Part shown: positions 8,976 through 19,833 of the stretch, piece by piece | How the letters are laid out: every line of letters starts with the position of its first letter | How positions within the stretch are numbered: position 1 is the first letter of the stretch | Notes under the pieces: model-generated | The model's input: the letters and a program-made list of their open reading frames with translations, nothing else | The model's database searches: none | What the model was told of the DNA's origin: nothing | Source of the DNA: Flavobacteriales bacterium | GTDB taxonomy: Bacteria; Bacteroidota; Bacteroidia; Flavobacteriales_F; PHOS-HE28 | Reading direction: 5' to 3' | DNA: 64,000 nt | Assembly (NCBI GenBank): GCA_024103275.1 | Contig: JAGFIV010000037.1 | Location: forward strand, 1 to 64,000 | Translations under genes and position numbers: made by a program

Positions 8976-11207
8976 TTACCGGTCCTGGCGCGGCCCGTGT
9001 TCACGGCGCTCGCGGCGTTCGCGGTGCGGCCGGTCACCGTGGTTGCGTCGCTCGCCCCCGTTGTTCTCACGCTCCACGTAGCCCTCGGGCTTGGGCAGCA
9101 GCACCCGGCGGCTGAGCTTGAGCTTGCCGGTGCGCGGGTCCTTGTCCACCACCTGGAATTCGATCACGTCCCCTTCCTTGAGGACATCCTCCACCCGCTC
9201 CACGCGTTTCCAGTCCAGTTCGCTCACGTGCAGCAGGCCGTCGGTGCCGGGGAAGATCTCCACGAAGGCCCCGTAGGGCATGATGGTCTTCACCTTGCCC
9301 TTGTACGTGACGCCGATCTCCGCCGTCGGCGGGAAGGCGATGGCCTTCACCCGGGCGAGCGCGGCCTCCAGGCCATCCTTGTCCTCGCTGGTGATCTGCA
9401 CATGGCCGGACCCGTTCACCTCCTCGAGCACGATGGTGGTGTTGGTCTCGGCCTGGATCTCCTGGATCACGCGGCCGCCGGGGCCGATCACGGGCCCGAT
9501 GGCCTCCTTGGGGATCTCCAGGAAGACGATGCGCGGTGCGTTGGGCTTGTAGTCCGGGTTGGGCTTGTCCATGGTCTTCATCATCTCGCCCAGGATGTGC
9601 AGGCGGCCTGCACGCGCCTGCTCCAGCGCTTGGGCAAGCACCTCATAGCTCAGGCCGTCCACCTTCAGGTCCATCTGCGTGGCGGTGATGCCCTTGGAGG
9701 TGCCGGTCACCTTGAAGTCCATGTCGCCCAAGTGGTCCTCGTCACCGAGGATGTCGCTCAGGATGGCATACTTGCCGTCGGGATCGCTGATCATGCCCAT
9801 GGCGATGCCGCTGACCGGTGCCTTGATCTGCACGCCCCCGTCCATCAGGGCCAGGGTGCCGGAGCACACGGTGGCCATGGAGCTGGAGCCGTTGCTTTCC
9901 AGGATGTCGCAGTTCAGGCGGATGGCATAGGGACATTCGGCCTCGCTGGGCAGCACGGGCTTCAGGGCGCGCAGGGCCAGGTTGCCATGGCCGATCTCCC
10001 GCCTTCCCGGTCCGCGGATGGGGCGCACCTCACCGGTGCTGAAGGGCGGGAAGTTGTAGTGCAGCATGAACTTGTCATTGCGCTTCACCAGCGGCGTGTC
10101 CACGGTCTGCTCGTCCATCTTGGAGCCCAGGGTGAGCAGGTTGATCGCCTGGGTTTCGCCCCGGGTGAAGATGGCGCTGCCATGGGTGCCGGGGAGCACG
10201 CCCACCTCGCTCCAGATCGGGCGGATCTCATCGGTCTTGCGTCCGTCCAGGCGGATGCCCTTCTCCAGCACCACGCGCCGCACGGCTGCTTTCTGGGCCT
10301 TCTTGAAGTAGCGGTCCAGCATGGCCTTCTTGGCCACCTGCTCCTCGGCCAGGGTGGCGATGAACGCCTCCTTCACCTTGCCGAAGGCCTCGCTGCGCTC
10401 CTCCTTGCTGCTGGGATGCACGGCGATGTCGTAGTATTTCTGGAAGGTGGCGTCGTAGATGGCCTTTTGCAGCCCGGGATCGTTCTCCTCGTGGCTGTAC
10501 GTGCGCTTCACCAGGCTCTTGGGCACCTCGGCGGCCAGTTCACCGATCACCCGGCATTGGTCCTTGATGCTTTCATGGGCCAGCTTGATGGCCTCGATCA
10601 TTTCAGCCTCGGGCACCTCGTGCATTTCGCCCTCCACCATCAGGATGTCCTTGGCGGTGCCGGCCACGATCAGGTCCAGTTCGGCCCCGTCGAGCTGCTC
10701 GAAGGTGGGGTTGATCACCCAGGCATTGTCCTTGCGCACTACGCGCACCTCGCTCACCGGGCCGTGGAAGGGGATGTCGCTCACGGCGATGGCGGCGGCG
10801 CCGGCCAGGCAGGCCAGCGAATCGGCGGGGTTTTTCCGGTCGGAGCTGATCATGGACACCTGTACCTGGATGTCCCCGTGGAAATCATCGGGGAAGAGCG
10901 GGCGCAGGGCGCGGTCCACCAGGCGGCTCACCAGGATCTCCCCGTCGTGGGGCCTGTTTTCACGCTTGAAGAAACCGCCCGGGAAGCGGCCGGCGGCGCT
11001 GAATTTCTCACGGTATTCCACCTGCAAGGGGAGGAAGTCGATCCCCTCGCGGGCCTCCTTGGCGGCCACCACGGTGCCCAGCAGGATGGTGTCGCCGCAG
11101 CGCACGGTCACGGCGCCGTCGGCCTGTTTGGCCAGGATACCGGTCTCCAGGGTGATGGTCCTGCCATCGCCCAGGGTGATGGTCTTTTGTATTCCTTTTG
11201 GTTTCAT
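8976..11207 (-). CDS. pnp: Polyribonucleotide nucleotidyltransferase (PNPase)
   Basis: This phosphorolytic 3'-5' exoribonuclease works in RNA turnover. The 743-residue protein has two RNase PH domains (the first with [14 protein letters not shown], the second with [17 protein letters not shown]), a KH domain ([14 protein letters not shown]) and an S1 domain ([15 protein letters not shown]). The C terminus adds a basic, low-complexity RERRERRE-type tail, common in PNPases of this phylum. It lies just after rpsO, the conserved rpsO-pnp order, but an intrinsic terminator sits between them, so read-through or a separate promoter controls it. Confidence 0.97.
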   Translation of the reverse strand: MKPKGIQKTITLGDGRTITLETGILAKQADGAVTVRCGDTILLGTVVAAKEAREGIDFLPLQVEYREKFSAAGRFPGGFFKRENRPHDGEILVSRLVDRALRPLFPDDFHGDIQVQVSMISSDRKNPADSLACLAGAAAIAVSDIPFHGPVSEVRVVRKDNAWVINPTFEQLDGAELDLIVAGTAKDILMVEGEMHEVPEAEMIEAIKLAHESIKDQCRVIGELAAEVPKSLVKRTYSHEENDPGLQKAIYDATFQKYYDIAVHPSSKEERSEAFGKVKEAFIATLAEEQVAKKAMLDRYFKKAQKAAVRRVVLEKGIRLDGRKTDEIRPIWSEVGVLPGTHGSAIFTRGETQAINLLTLGSKMDEQTVDTPLVKRNDKFMLHYNFPPFSTGEVRPIRGPGRREIGHGNLALRALKPVLPSEAECPYAIRLNCDILESNGSSSMATVCSGTLALMDGGVQIKAPVSGIAMGMISDPDGKYAILSDILGDEDHLGDMDFKVTGTSKGITATQMDLKVDGLSYEVLAQALEQARAGRLHILGEMMKTMDKPNPDYKPNAPRIVFLEIPKEAIGPVIGPGGRVIQEIQAETNTTIVLEEVNGSGHVQITSEDKDGLEAALARVKAIAFPPTAEIGVTYKGKVKTIMPYGAFVEIFPGTDGLLHVSELDWKRVERVEDVLKEGDVIEFQVVDKDPRTGKLKLSRRVLLPKPEGYVERENNGGERRNHGDRPHRERRERREHGPRQDR

Positions 11208-11286
11208 CTTCTTCGGGCACGCCTTTCGTGCCTATTGTTTTGTTGGTTGTTCGTCCCTTTTTGGCCGGTGCCAGCCGCGATGAAAA

Positions 11287-11315
11287 AAGGGCGATCGTTC
11301 CTTACGATCGCCCTT
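11287..11315 (-). terminator. Intrinsic terminator between rpsO and pnp
   Basis: A perfect 12-bp stem (11287-11298 with 11304-11315), a 5-nt loop, and on the minus strand a run of six T immediately after the stem (bases 11283-11288 are A on the plus strand). It is well placed to end the rpsO transcript or limit read-through into pnp. Confidence 0.85.
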
Positions 11316-11367
11316 ATCGTCGGTCAATGATCGGTCCGTGTTTCGGCCATGGCGGCCACCACGGGGA

Positions 11368-11637
11368 TCACTTGCGGAGGCCCAGCTTGGCGATGATCGC
11401 GCGATACCGCTCGATCTCGTAGTGCTTCAAATAGGCGAGCAGCTGCTTGCGCTTGCCCACCAGGTCCAGCAGGGCGGTCTCCGTGCGGTGGTCCTTCTTG
11501 TTGTTCTTCAGGTGCCCGGTCAGGTGCTCGATCCGCTGGGTGAACAGCGCGATCTGTGCCTCAGCGCTTCCCGTGTTGGTCTCCGACCCGCCGTAGGTCT
11601 TGAAGATCTCCTTCTTGGCCTCTTTCGTTGCGATCAT
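11368..11637 (-). CDS. rpsO: 30S ribosomal protein S15
   Basis: S15 binds 16S rRNA and helps assemble the 30S platform. The 89-residue length and the motifs [44 protein letters not shown] and the [12 protein letters not shown] tail are typical. A TACATTCG -7 element lies at 11682-11689, leaving a leader of about 38 nt that could host autoregulation as in other bacteria, though no specific structure was identified. Confidence 0.97.
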   Translation of the reverse strand: MIATKEAKKEIFKTYGGSETNTGSAEAQIALFTQRIEHLTGHLKNNKKDHRTETALLDLVGKRKQLLAYLKHYEIERYRAIIAKLGLRK

Positions 11638-11681
11638 GTTTTTCTGCCTCTATCCAACCACCCCTTTGGCGGTTGAGGGCG

Positions 11682-11689
11682 CGAATGTA
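11682..11689 (-). promoter_or_regulatory. -7 element TACATTCG of rpsO
   Basis: Matches TAnnTTYG. The inferred transcript start, about 6 bp downstream, gives an rpsO leader near 38 nt. Confidence 0.5.
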
Positions 11690-11774
11690 CGGTTTTTTGG
11701 CGGTCCAAGCCCCCAACCGGTCCCGCGACCTGGAAAAACGGTACCCGCCGCGCCTGGCAGCCCGCGCCCGGCCT

Positions 11775-13655
11775 TCACCGCACCAGGGTGACGTGGCCGG
11801 CATGGCTGGGCCCATCGGCCACCCGGAACACATAGTAGTAGGTCCCGTCCGGCAGGCCGGTGCCGTCCCATTGGTTCCGATAGTTGGTGGCGTGGAAGAC
11901 CACTTGGCCCCACCGGTTGTAAATGGACAGCTCGTTGTCCAGGTATTGCGCGTTCTCGATGTGGAAGCGGTCGTTCCGGCCGTCGCCGTTCGGGCTGAAG
12001 ACATTGGGGATCTCCACGTCCTCGGGTATGATCCAGTAGTGCAGGACGTAGCTGGCGGTACAGCCCTCCGCCGTGGTGAATGACAAGGACACCGCATGCA
12101 TGCCCGGCTGCGCATGCTCCCATTCCCAGGTCCCTCCGCCCGTTTGCACAACAAGGCCGTCCAGGGACCAGAAGGAGGGGTCCGGGGCCGTGGGGGAGCC
12201 CGGGGAAAGGTCGGTGAACAGGATGTCCGCGCCCATCGGTTGCGGGGATGGCGGATCGCCGACGATAAGCACGGTGGGCAGCGGATGGGTGATCACCGTG
12301 CCGGCGAAAGAGGCCGGGCATCCGTATTCCTCCACCGTCAAGGTCACCGTGTGCGGCCCGTTTTCGCTGAAGACCACCTCCACGACCGGCCCGGTGGCCG
12401 AGGAAGGGGTGGCCTGCGGCCCCAGGTCCCAGCTGTAGGAGGCGTCCGGCCCGGCCTGGCCCAAGGCGGTCAAGGTGGTTGCAAGGCTTCCGCAGGCCGG
12501 CCCGGGCACATCGAAGTAGGGCACGGGGGCCTCGCCCAGTGAGAAAATGGCCTGCGTCGTATCGGCGCATACCGCGCCCGGGTTGGCGATCAGGGTGACG
12601 GTGTAAGTGCCGAACCCGGGATAGGTCCAGGTGGGATTCTGCCCGGAGGACACGTCTTCATCGGTGGTGGGGTCGCCAAAGTCCCAGTACCAGGTTTGCC
12701 CGCCGCTGCTGGCATTGGTGAAGTTCACGGTAAGGTTCCCGTCGCATCCGCCGGTTTGGGTTGCGATGCCCGCATTGACGACCGCGTTGCAGGCCACCAC
12801 GGAGAACAGGAAGTCACGGATCGTTTCGGAGAGCAGCACGCCATTGCGGTATTCCTTGACGCTCAAGGCGATTACGTAGTTCCCCACGGAGGTGGGGTGT
12901 ACGGTGAGCACGCCGGAGGCCTGGTCGATGGCCAACGGCGGCGAGGAGTTGATCTGGAAATCGCCGTTGTAGCCAGGTGCCCAGGTCACGGGGGTGTAGG
13001 GCGGCGGGGTGGACATGTTGGGGTAGGGCACGGCGCTGCTGCCACCGGTATAGGGGGTGGCCAAGGCGTACACGAGCTGGTCGCCATCGGGGTCGGTGGC
13101 CGAATGGTCGAACACCAGCGGCTCATCCAGGCACAAGGCCACCGGCGGCAGCTGGTTGAAGCGTGGCGAACTGTTCACCTGGTCCGGTGCCGGGGGGATC
13201 CGTGTGGTGCAGGTGAGCCCGGTGGACCCGGGGTTAAACAGGTTCATCACGCTCGACTGGCGGCAGCAGCGCTGGTAGCTGATGTGGTACCCGGTGGCAT
13301 TGGGAGGCAGGGTGACGGTGCCGATGTAGGAGGTGGTCTCGATGCACAGGTTCGGGGGCAGGTTCAGGCAAGGGCTGTCGAGCACCACGGGGACGAATGT
13401 GCTTCCGGGGTAGTTGATGTACAGCACATTGATCAAGTTGTTGGCCCCGTCGTAAATGGTGACGTTGCCCAAGGGATCGAATGCGGCCCCGGTACCGTGG
13501 CAATCGCGGTAGAGGGTGAGGGTGATCTGGTATTGGTTGCTGCCCAGGTAGTCGTAGTAGATCTCCCCGCCGATGATGTGCTCCGCATGCACCTGCACGG
13601 TCATGCCCAAAAGGATGCCCAGCACCGTGAGCCCCCATTTCCGAAAGGTCGCCAT
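11775..13655 (-). CDS. Gliding-motility-associated (T9SS type B) PKD-repeat protein
   Basis: The 626-residue protein is probably exported by T9SS and attached to or released from the cell surface. It has a signal peptide (GLTVLGILLGMTVQVHA), a conserved N-terminal domain starting EHIIGGEIYYDYLG, then PKD-type beta-sandwich modules (WYWDFGDPTTDE, YSWDLGPQATP) and the type B C-terminal domain (IPNVFSPNGDGRND ... LSIYNRWGQVVF ... DGTYYYVF). No enzyme domain is seen. Role unknown; adhesins of this architecture are frequent in the phylum. TATTTTTA sits just before the ATG. Confidence 0.85.
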   Translation of the reverse strand: MATFRKWGLTVLGILLGMTVQVHAEHIIGGEIYYDYLGSNQYQITLTLYRDCHGTGAAFDPLGNVTIYDGANNLINVLYINYPGSTFVPVVLDSPCLNLPPNLCIETTSYIGTVTLPPNATGYHISYQRCCRQSSVMNLFNPGSTGLTCTTRIPPAPDQVNSSPRFNQLPPVALCLDEPLVFDHSATDPDGDQLVYALATPYTGGSSAVPYPNMSTPPPYTPVTWAPGYNGDFQINSSPPLAIDQASGVLTVHPTSVGNYVIALSVKEYRNGVLLSETIRDFLFSVVACNAVVNAGIATQTGGCDGNLTVNFTNASSGGQTWYWDFGDPTTDEDVSSGQNPTWTYPGFGTYTVTLIANPGAVCADTTQAIFSLGEAPVPYFDVPGPACGSLATTLTALGQAGPDASYSWDLGPQATPSSATGPVVEVVFSENGPHTVTLTVEEYGCPASFAGTVITHPLPTVLIVGDPPSPQPMGADILFTDLSPGSPTAPDPSFWSLDGLVVQTGGGTWEWEHAQPGMHAVSLSFTTAEGCTASYVLHYWIIPEDVEIPNVFSPNGDGRNDRFHIENAQYLDNELSIYNRWGQVVFHATNYRNQWDGTGLPDGTYYYVFRVADGPSHAGHVTLVR

Positions 13656-13830
13656 GGGCTAAAAATAGCAGGTGCGGCCCCATCCTGGCCACCGCTCGGT
13701 CAGGTTCGCCGCTTTTTCACGCCATTCCCGACCCCCTGAATATCTCCCTTTCCGGGTTTGCGCCGCGGAAGGCGTGGCCGGAATCGTGGCGCCGGGACAA
13801 GGATACGGGCCCCCGCAAGGGCGGACCGGC

Positions 13831-14676
13831 TCAACTCCTGAACATCAGGAAGGTCTTCGCAAGGAAATCCTTCAGGTCTTTGCGCTCCACGATCTTGTCC
13901 AGGAAGCCGTGTTCCAGCACGAATTCGCTGCGCTGGAAGCCTTCGGGCAGGTCGTGTCCGATGGTTTCGCGCACCACGCGGGGCCCGGCAAAGGCCACCA
14001 GGGCCTTTGGCTCGGCGATGTTGAGGTCGCCCAGCATGGCGAAGCTGGCGGTGACGCCCCCGGTGGTGGGGTCGGTGAGCAGGCTGATGAAGGGGATCCC
14101 TTTCTTGCCCAGCAGGCTGAGCTTGGCGCTGGTCTTGGCCATTTGCATCAGGCTGAAGCCGGCCTCCATCATGCGGGCGCCGCCGCTTTTGCTGATCACC
14201 AGCAAGGGGCACTTGCGCCGCATGGCCGTATCCGCCGCCATGGCCACCTTCTCGCCCACCACGCTGCCCATGCTGCCGCCGATGAAGTTGAAATCCATGC
14301 ACGCGATCACCACGTCCTCCTTGGCCAATTTTCCGTAGGCCGTGCGGATGGCATCGTTCAGGCCCGTTTTCTTCCGGGTTTCCGTCAGGCGGTCGGTGTA
14401 CTTCTTCGTGTCCTCGAAGCCCAAGGGGTCACCGGCCACCAGGTCGGCACCGATCTCCTTGAACTTGCCGTCGTCGAACAGGATCTGGAAGTACTCCGCG
14501 CTCCCCACGCGCTCGTGGTGGCCGCACTTGGCGCATACCCAAAGATTTTTTGCGTGGTCATCGGAGGTCATGATCTCCGAGCACTCCGGGCATTTGTACC
14601 AAAGCCCTTCGGGCGTTTCCTTTTTCTCCTCGGTGGAGGTGGTGATGCCCTGCTTGACGCGTGTGAACCAACCCAT
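13831..14676 (-). CDS. accD: Acetyl-CoA carboxylase carboxyltransferase subunit beta
   Basis: It transfers the carboxyl group from biotin to acetyl-CoA, giving malonyl-CoA for fatty acid synthesis. The 281-residue protein has the N-terminal zinc ribbon (CPEC ... CAKC), the crotonase-fold segment GSMGSVVGEKVA, and SGGARMMEAGFSLMQM, followed by TDPTTGGVTASFAMLGD. The start at 14676 (MGWFTRVKQGI) is the usual AccD start. GATCTTTG lies 9 bp upstream. It stands alone; accA is not in the window. Confidence 0.95.
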   Translation of the reverse strand: MGWFTRVKQGITTSTEEKKETPEGLWYKCPECSEIMTSDDHAKNLWVCAKCGHHERVGSAEYFQILFDDGKFKEIGADLVAGDPLGFEDTKKYTDRLTETRKKTGLNDAIRTAYGKLAKEDVVIACMDFNFIGGSMGSVVGEKVAMAADTAMRRKCPLLVISKSGGARMMEAGFSLMQMAKTSAKLSLLGKKGIPFISLLTDPTTGGVTASFAMLGDLNIAEPKALVAFAGPRVVRETIGHDLPEGFQRSEFVLEHGFLDKIVERKDLKDFLAKTFLMFRS

Positions 14677-14788
14677 GGTGAACACAAAGATCAAACGCGG
14701 AAGTGAAAACCGGAAACCCGGGCCGGCAAATGCCGGTGCATTTCAGCCGTGGGCCCTCGCTTTTTTCCGGTCCCCGGTTTCCGGTTTC

Positions 14789-15859
14789 TTACGCAATCGT
14801 CACTCCCTTGTCCAAGTATACGTCCTGGATGGCATGGAGCAGTTCCACGCCTTCCTTCATCGGGCGCTGGAAGGCCTTTCGGCCGCTGATCAGGCCCTGC
14901 CCGCCGGCGCGCTTGTTGATCACCGCCGTCCGCACGGCCTCGGCCAGGTCGCCGGCCCCGCTGCTGGCCCCGCCGCTGTTGATCAGCCCGATGCGGCCCA
15001 TGTAGCAGTTGGCCACCTGGTAGCGGCACAGGTCGATGGGGTGGTCGGTGGTCAGGTCGGAATACACCTTTTTGTGGGTCTTGCCGTAGCCCTTGATGGC
15101 GTTGTAGCCGCCGTTGGTCTCGGGCAGTTTTTGCTTGATCACGTCGGCCTGGATGGTGACCCCGATGTGGTTGGCCTGGCCGGTGAGGTCGGCGGCGGTG
15201 TGGTAGTCATGGCCGTCCACCTTGAAGCCCGGGTTGCGCAGGTAGCACCACAGGATGGTGGCCATGCCCAGCTCATGGGCATGTTGGAAGGCCTCGGCGA
15301 TCTCGGTGATCTGGCGCGAGCTTTCCTCGCTGCCGAAGTAAATGGTGGCACCCACGGCCACGGCACCCATGTCCCATGCGCTTTCCACGGTGCCGAAGAG
15401 CACCTGGTCGAACTTGTTGGGCAGGGTCATCAGCTCGTTGTGGTTGATCTTCACGATGAAGGGGATCTTGTGGGCGTACTTGCGCGCCACGCTGCCCAGC
15501 ACCCCGAAGGTGGAGGCCACGGCGTTGCACCCGCCTTCCACGGCCAGCTCCACGATCTTGTCCCCGTCGAAATAGACGGGGTTGGGTGCGAAGCTGGCGC
15601 CGCCGCTGTGCTCGATCCCCTGGTCCACGGGCAGGATGCTCATGTATCCGGTATTGGCCAGGCGGCCGTTGCCATACAGGGCTTGGATGCTGCGCATCAC
15701 TTGCGGGGAGCGGTTGCTGTGCGCGAAGCAGCGGTCCGTGAAATCGGGGCCCGGCAGGTTGAGCTGTTCCTTGGCAATGGTCTTGCAGGTGTGTCCCAGC
15801 AGGCTTTCCGCATCGGTGCCCAGCAGTTCCTTGATCTTGGCGGTGTTCAGGGTGCTCAT
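14789..15859 (-). CDS. fbaB: Class I fructose-bisphosphate aldolase (FbaB/DhnA type)
   Basis: It cleaves fructose-1,6-bisphosphate by Schiff-base chemistry. The 356-residue product shows [12 protein letters not shown] near residue 77, [10 protein letters not shown] (candidate Schiff-base region), [13 protein letters not shown] and a phosphate-binding [14 protein letters not shown]. This fits the archaeal-type class I aldolase rather than the zinc-dependent class II enzyme. The start at 15859 ([14 protein letters not shown]) fits the family. A perfect TACATTTG at 15886-15893 is the likely promoter. Confidence 0.9.
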   Translation of the reverse strand: MSTLNTAKIKELLGTDAESLLGHTCKTIAKEQLNLPGPDFTDRCFAHSNRSPQVMRSIQALYGNGRLANTGYMSILPVDQGIEHSGGASFAPNPVYFDGDKIVELAVEGGCNAVASTFGVLGSVARKYAHKIPFIVKINHNELMTLPNKFDQVLFGTVESAWDMGAVAVGATIYFGSEESSRQITEIAEAFQHAHELGMATILWCYLRNPGFKVDGHDYHTAADLTGQANHIGVTIQADVIKQKLPETNGGYNAIKGYGKTHKKVYSDLTTDHPIDLCRYQVANCYMGRIGLINSGGASSGAGDLAEAVRTAVINKRAGGQGLISGRKAFQRPMKEGVELLHAIQDVYLDKGVTIA

Positions 15860-15885
15860 GAGATCGCTCTCCGTAGGATTTGCGG

Positions 15886-15893
15886 CAAATGTA
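15886..15893 (-). promoter_or_regulatory. -7 element TACATTTG of fbaB
   Basis: Perfect TAnnTTTG, the same octamer as at rpe, here with an inferred leader of about 21 nt. Confidence 0.55.
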
Positions 15894-15944
15894 GCCAAGG
15901 CCCCGGGGCGGATCACCGATGGAAAGGCATTCTCGCCCGGACGG

Positions 15945-18545
15945 TCAGAACGGATACCCGATCCCCAGGTTGAGGTTCAGTTTCCTGGCCAGGGCGGTAG
16001 GGGTGCCAGGAGCCTTGTGCTGGAAGATCCATCGCTCGCCCATGGGCAGGGAGGGGTCCTTGGTCTGCAGGCCGAGGTCGAACCGGATCAGGAAGAAGTC
16101 GAAGTTCAACCGGGCCCCGATGCCGGTGCCGAAGGCCAGCTCGCCGGGCACGTTGCCTGGCTTGAAGCCGCTGCCGGGCTGTGCGGGGTTTTCCTGCATG
16201 TCCCAAATGTTGCCGATGTCCACGAACAGGGCCCCTTCCAGGTAGCCGATCAGCTTGAAGCGGTATTCAGCGTTTCCTTCCAGGCGGATCTCGCCCACGC
16301 GGTCGTAGGCATTCAGCGGCGCGGCATAGGAACCGGGCCCCAGTGAGCGGGCGCGCCATGCGCGGATGCCGTTGGCGCCCCCGGCGAAGAAGCTGCTCTC
16401 GAAGGGCAGCACGGAGAGGTTGCCGAAGGGGACGCCGATGCCGGCATCGATCCGGAAGGCCAGGCTGCTTTTGGAGTGGATGCGGTAGTAGTACCGCAGG
16501 TCGTTCTCGAACTTCACGAATTGGGCGAACCGCACCCTGGCCAGGGTGTAGAAGCTGTTGCCGGCCGTATCGGTCAGCTGGTCCATGCCGAGTGCCTTGT
16601 TGGCGAGTTGGAACAGGTTGCCCGAGCTCTGCAGGGAGGGGCGCCACAGGAAGGTGCCGCGTTTGGTGGTGCCTCTCCCTTGGGTGTTCAAGGTGAATAC
16701 GGCCCGTGCCCCGGCGATCACGTGGTCGGTGTAGCTGTCGCGCAGCACGGCATCGTTGGAGGCCACGATGAAATCCTGGAACCTGGTACTGATCAAGGGG
16801 ATGCGGATGAGGTTGACCTCGGCGGGGTAGATGGCCATGGTCTGGGTGCTGCTCTTGTTCCATTCGTACCCGAAGCCCAGCCGGGCCAGGGTGCGCGTGT
16901 AGTCGGGCCGCCGCTGGAAGTTGTACAGCATGTTGATCGCGGTACGCCGCCCCCAAGTGCGGGGCCAACGCTCCTCGGCATTGATGAAGGGCAGCATGAA
17001 CCGGGGAAAGCGGATGGTGACCTCGGGGCCCAGCTCCAGGGTGTTGAACAGCACGTCCTGGCCAACCTGGGTGCTGGCCTCGTTGGCGCCGCCCCCGCCG
17101 CCGAGTGTTTGCTGCGCCTCCAGGCCCAGCGTCATCTGCGCATCGATGGAGCCCATGCTGCGGAAGAGGTTCTTGTGCCGGTAATTCAGGCTGATGGAGG
17201 TGCCCAGGAATCCGCCCCGGTTGGTGCCCAGGCCTTCCACGGAGATGCCTTGCCGCTTGCTGGGCAGCAGGGTGATCCGGCTGTCGGCCAGGTTGGGGCC
17301 CTGTGCCTTGGTGGTGTCGTACGTGATGTCCACGCGGTCGAACACGCGCAGGTTGGTCAACCGCCGGAAGGTGCGGTCGGCGGTGGTCTCATTGTACACC
17401 GCACCACTTTTCAGCAGGATGCTGCTGTTCAGCGCCTTGGGCCGGTAGGCGGGCCGCTTCCCGGTAAAGATGAAGGCGCGCCCCTTGTACACGGCGGTGT
17501 CCACCGGCAGGTTTTCCCGGCCCAAGGCCCCGCGCCCGCTCATGTCCACGGTGATGTTGCCCAGGCGGTACACCGTGGCCTCCGGTGATCCGGCCAAGCC
17601 GCGGCGCCCCTTGGCCAAGGGCCTCTCGAACCGCAGTTGCACGTCCACCTGGTGGTTGCCGGCGGTGGTGTCGGCCACGTAATGGATCAGGTCGCGTGAG
17701 AAGTAGAGGTAACCCCGTTGGCGCAGCATGTCGGCGATGCGGGTGCGCTCCTTGTCCAACACGTCCGCATCGAAGCGGTTGCCGAAGTGGAGCAGGGTGG
17801 CCGGCCAAGTGGCCGCCACCAGGCTGTCGATCGCCGGGTCGTCCACGAACCAGTTCACCGTACACAGGGTATAGGGGGGGCCTGCCCGGATGGTGTACTC
17901 CACCTCGGCCATGGGCCGCGGGAAAGGTTTGCCGCGCGCGGAGGAGAACGGCTTGGTGCGGTTGTGGAAGACCGTGTCCTCCACGAGCGCGTTGAAGTAG
18001 CCCTCCTTGACCATGTACAGCTTCAGTTGGGTCACGCTGCGCGCGGTGAGCGAGCTGTCCAATACCGTGGGGGGTTCGCCCACGTCCTCGCGCAGCCACA
18101 CACGTATCGTGCGTGGGCATTCCTTCGCGCCGGCGGTTTTCGGTTCCTTTCCCTTGGCCACGCGCCGGGCGTTCCTGGCCGCCAGCTTTTGCGCCTGCTG
18201 CTCCCGCCTGATCGCGCAGAGCGAATCCGAGCGCGCCTTCAAGCGGGCCGTTTTTTCCGGGTCGCTCAGGTTGTACAGGTGCAGGTACAGCCTTTGGCCC
18301 AGCACCTTGTTGTTGGGCTTTTGTTTCAGGATGGACTTCAGTTCATCGTTGGTCAGGTCCTTGGCGTCCGAATGCACGATGTTCTTCACCAGCAGGTATT
18401 CGCCCTGCGGCACCCGCTTGGTGGGGTTGCATGCCGCCAGCACGGCGGCCATGGCCATCACCGGAAGGATATGGGGCTTGCGGACGCGCACGGTAGGCTG
18501 GCGGAAGGCTATTTTGCGCGGCGATGCCTGAAAGGACCATGCCAC
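15945..18545 (-). CDS. tamL: TamL-like outer-membrane assembly lipoprotein (BamA/TamA superfamily)
   Basis: The 866-residue protein is probably the Bacteroidota TamA variant that inserts barrel proteins or moves lipoproteins. After a signal sequence with lipobox AAVLAAC (Cys39) come POTRA-like segments ([26 protein letters not shown]) and a C-terminal 16-strand barrel with [15 protein letters not shown], the family's conserved loop motif, ending in LNLGIGYPF. The start at 18545 is supported by a TATCTTCG -7 element 7 bp upstream; GTG at 18491 would give a more usual signal peptide. Divergent from the methyltransferase gene with 22 bp between them. Confidence 0.85.
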   Translation of the reverse strand: MAWSFQASPRKIAFRQPTVRVRKPHILPVMAMAAVLAACNPTKRVPQGEYLLVKNIVHSDAKDLTNDELKSILKQKPNNKVLGQRLYLHLYNLSDPEKTARLKARSDSLCAIRREQQAQKLAARNARRVAKGKEPKTAGAKECPRTIRVWLREDVGEPPTVLDSSLTARSVTQLKLYMVKEGYFNALVEDTVFHNRTKPFSSARGKPFPRPMAEVEYTIRAGPPYTLCTVNWFVDDPAIDSLVAATWPATLLHFGNRFDADVLDKERTRIADMLRQRGYLYFSRDLIHYVADTTAGNHQVDVQLRFERPLAKGRRGLAGSPEATVYRLGNITVDMSGRGALGRENLPVDTAVYKGRAFIFTGKRPAYRPKALNSSILLKSGAVYNETTADRTFRRLTNLRVFDRVDITYDTTKAQGPNLADSRITLLPSKRQGISVEGLGTNRGGFLGTSISLNYRHKNLFRSMGSIDAQMTLGLEAQQTLGGGGGANEASTQVGQDVLFNTLELGPEVTIRFPRFMLPFINAEERWPRTWGRRTAINMLYNFQRRPDYTRTLARLGFGYEWNKSSTQTMAIYPAEVNLIRIPLISTRFQDFIVASNDAVLRDSYTDHVIAGARAVFTLNTQGRGTTKRGTFLWRPSLQSSGNLFQLANKALGMDQLTDTAGNSFYTLARVRFAQFVKFENDLRYYYRIHSKSSLAFRIDAGIGVPFGNLSVLPFESSFFAGGANGIRAWRARSLGPGSYAAPLNAYDRVGEIRLEGNAEYRFKLIGYLEGALFVDIGNIWDMQENPAQPGSGFKPGNVPGELAFGTGIGARLNFDFFLIRFDLGLQTKDPSLPMGERWIFQHKAPGTPTALARKLNLNLGIGYPF

Positions 18546-18551
18546 GGCGGG

Positions 18552-18563
18552 CGAAGATATTTG
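18552..18563. promoter_or_regulatory. Overlapping divergent -7 elements (tamL and rRNA methyltransferase)
   Basis: TATCTTCG on the minus strand (18559 to 18552) and GATATTTG on the plus strand (18556 to 18563) overlap by 4 bp. They lie 7 and 5 bp before the two ATGs, so the two promoters cannot be occupied at the same time. Confidence 0.45.
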
Positions 18564-18567
18564 GCAA

Positions 18568-19329
18568 ATGAGCGGCCCCGCCCACGTGAAGCGCGTCCGT
18601 GCGCTGCATCAGCGCAAGTTCCGCGAGGCGGAAGGTCTATTCCTGGCACAAGGCCGCAAATTGGTGTCCGAGGCGCTGGCCTGCGGCTGGCAAGTGAAGG
18701 AGCTTTTCGCCACGGGGGAGGCGGCCCGGACGCTGAGGCTGCGGCAGGCCACGGTGGTCCCGGCCAAGGACCTGGGGCGCATGGGCACCTTTGAACAAGG
18801 CAACGAGGTGCTGGCCGTGGTGCGGAAACCGGCCCCGCCGGCCTTGGCGATCCCCGGAGGGCAGGCCTTCGTGCTGGCTTTGGACCACGTTTCCGATCCC
18901 GGCAACCTGGGCACCCTGTTGCGCATCGCGGACTGGTTCGGCGCAAGGCAGGTATGGTGCACCCCCGGAAGCGTGGAAGTGTGGAATCCCAAGTGCGTGC
19001 AGGCCAGCATGGGTTCGTTGTTCCGCGTGCCCGTGGTGTACACGGACCTGCCCTCCGCGCTGGCCAAGGCCGCCGATGCAGGGGTGCAGGCGTACAAGGC
19101 GGAGGCCTCGGGCACCGACGTGTTCCAAGTGGCCCTGCAACGGCCCTGTGTGCTGGTGATGGGCAGTGAGTCGCATGGGCTTTCCGATGCGGTGAAGGCG
19201 GGGCCCGGCACCTCCATTGCCATTCCACCCTTCGGCGGTGCGGAATCGCTCAACGTTGCCGCAGCCGCCGCAGCCTTGTGCATGGAGCTGGCACGTCAGG
19301 GGCGGAATGATGCCCTGCCGGCCCCATGA
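18568..19329 (+). CDS. TrmH/SpoU-family RNA 2'-O-methyltransferase
   Basis: It is probably a ribose methyltransferase of rRNA or tRNA. The 253-residue protein has an N-terminal substrate-binding domain (LHQRKFREAEGLFLAQGRKLV, like RlmB/TsnR types) and a SPOUT catalytic domain with the three motifs: DPGNLGTLLRIADWFG, VMGSESHGLSD and IPPFGGAESLNVAAA. The exact target cannot be told from sequence. It overlaps the next gene by 4 bp (ATGA). Confidence 0.88.
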   Translation: MSGPAHVKRVRALHQRKFREAEGLFLAQGRKLVSEALACGWQVKELFATGEAARTLRLRQATVVPAKDLGRMGTFEQGNEVLAVVRKPAPPALAIPGGQAFVLALDHVSDPGNLGTLLRIADWFGARQVWCTPGSVEVWNPKCVQASMGSLFRVPVVYTDLPSALAKAADAGVQAYKAEASGTDVFQVALQRPCVLVMGSESHGLSDAVKAGPGTSIAIPPFGGAESLNVAAAAAALCMELARQGRNDALPAP

Positions 19330-19832
19330 CCGCTACATTTGGCCATCAGCCGACCATGGAACCGGACAGGAGCCAACCCACCATCGGGCAGTTGCGCGGC
19401 AGCCAGCTGGTGCAGCAGGCCTTCGCCTATTGGTTCACGGACCATGGGCACGTGCGCTCGCCGTTCCCGGCCTACGTGCAGGACGAGCTGAAGGAGCTGT
19501 CCGTGCTGGCCTTCGCCGATTGGATCCGCCGCTTGGGCCCCCAGGCGCAAAAGGAGCTGAACGACGAGGCCGCCTTGCAGAAGTTCGAGGAGTTGCTGTT
19601 CCGCGAGGCCACCCGGCTGGTGCGCACGCCCGATGAGCTGATCACCCTGCGGCTGCCTTTCCTGCCGCGCATCGGCGACGGCATCGACGGCGGAGGGATC
19701 GAGGGGCGCAGCGGAGGGAACGTGGTCCGCAAGCGTACGCTCGTCACCGAGGGGAAGGACGAGTTCATGGAGGTGGAGGCGGAAAACCTGGCCACGGGCC
19801 GGATGTGGCGGACGCGCTTCGGGCTTCCTTGA
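19326..19832 (+). CDS. Conserved-looking protein of unknown function
   Basis: The 168-residue cytoplasmic protein has no signal peptide or membrane segment. It contains a helical N-terminal half (QLVQQAFAYWFTDHGHV, ADWIRRLGPQAQKEL) and a Gly-rich loop (IGDGIDGGGIEGRSGGN). I do not recognise it. The start overlaps the methyltransferase stop as ATGA, so the two are translationally coupled; MEPDRSQ ten codons later is an alternative start. It ends 2 bp from the convergent transporter gene. Confidence 0.55.
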   Translation: MTATFGHQPTMEPDRSQPTIGQLRGSQLVQQAFAYWFTDHGHVRSPFPAYVQDELKELSVLAFADWIRRLGPQAQKELNDEAALQKFEELLFREATRLVRTPDELITLRLPFLPRIGDGIDGGGIEGRSGGNVVRKRTLVTEGKDEFMEVEAENLATGRMWRTRFGLP

Positions 19833-19833
19833 G

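Noticed and set aside
8967-11330. A 787-codon plus-strand frame opposite pnp
   Set aside because: Antisense shadow with His/Gly/Ala-rich composition; pnp on the other strand is unmistakable.
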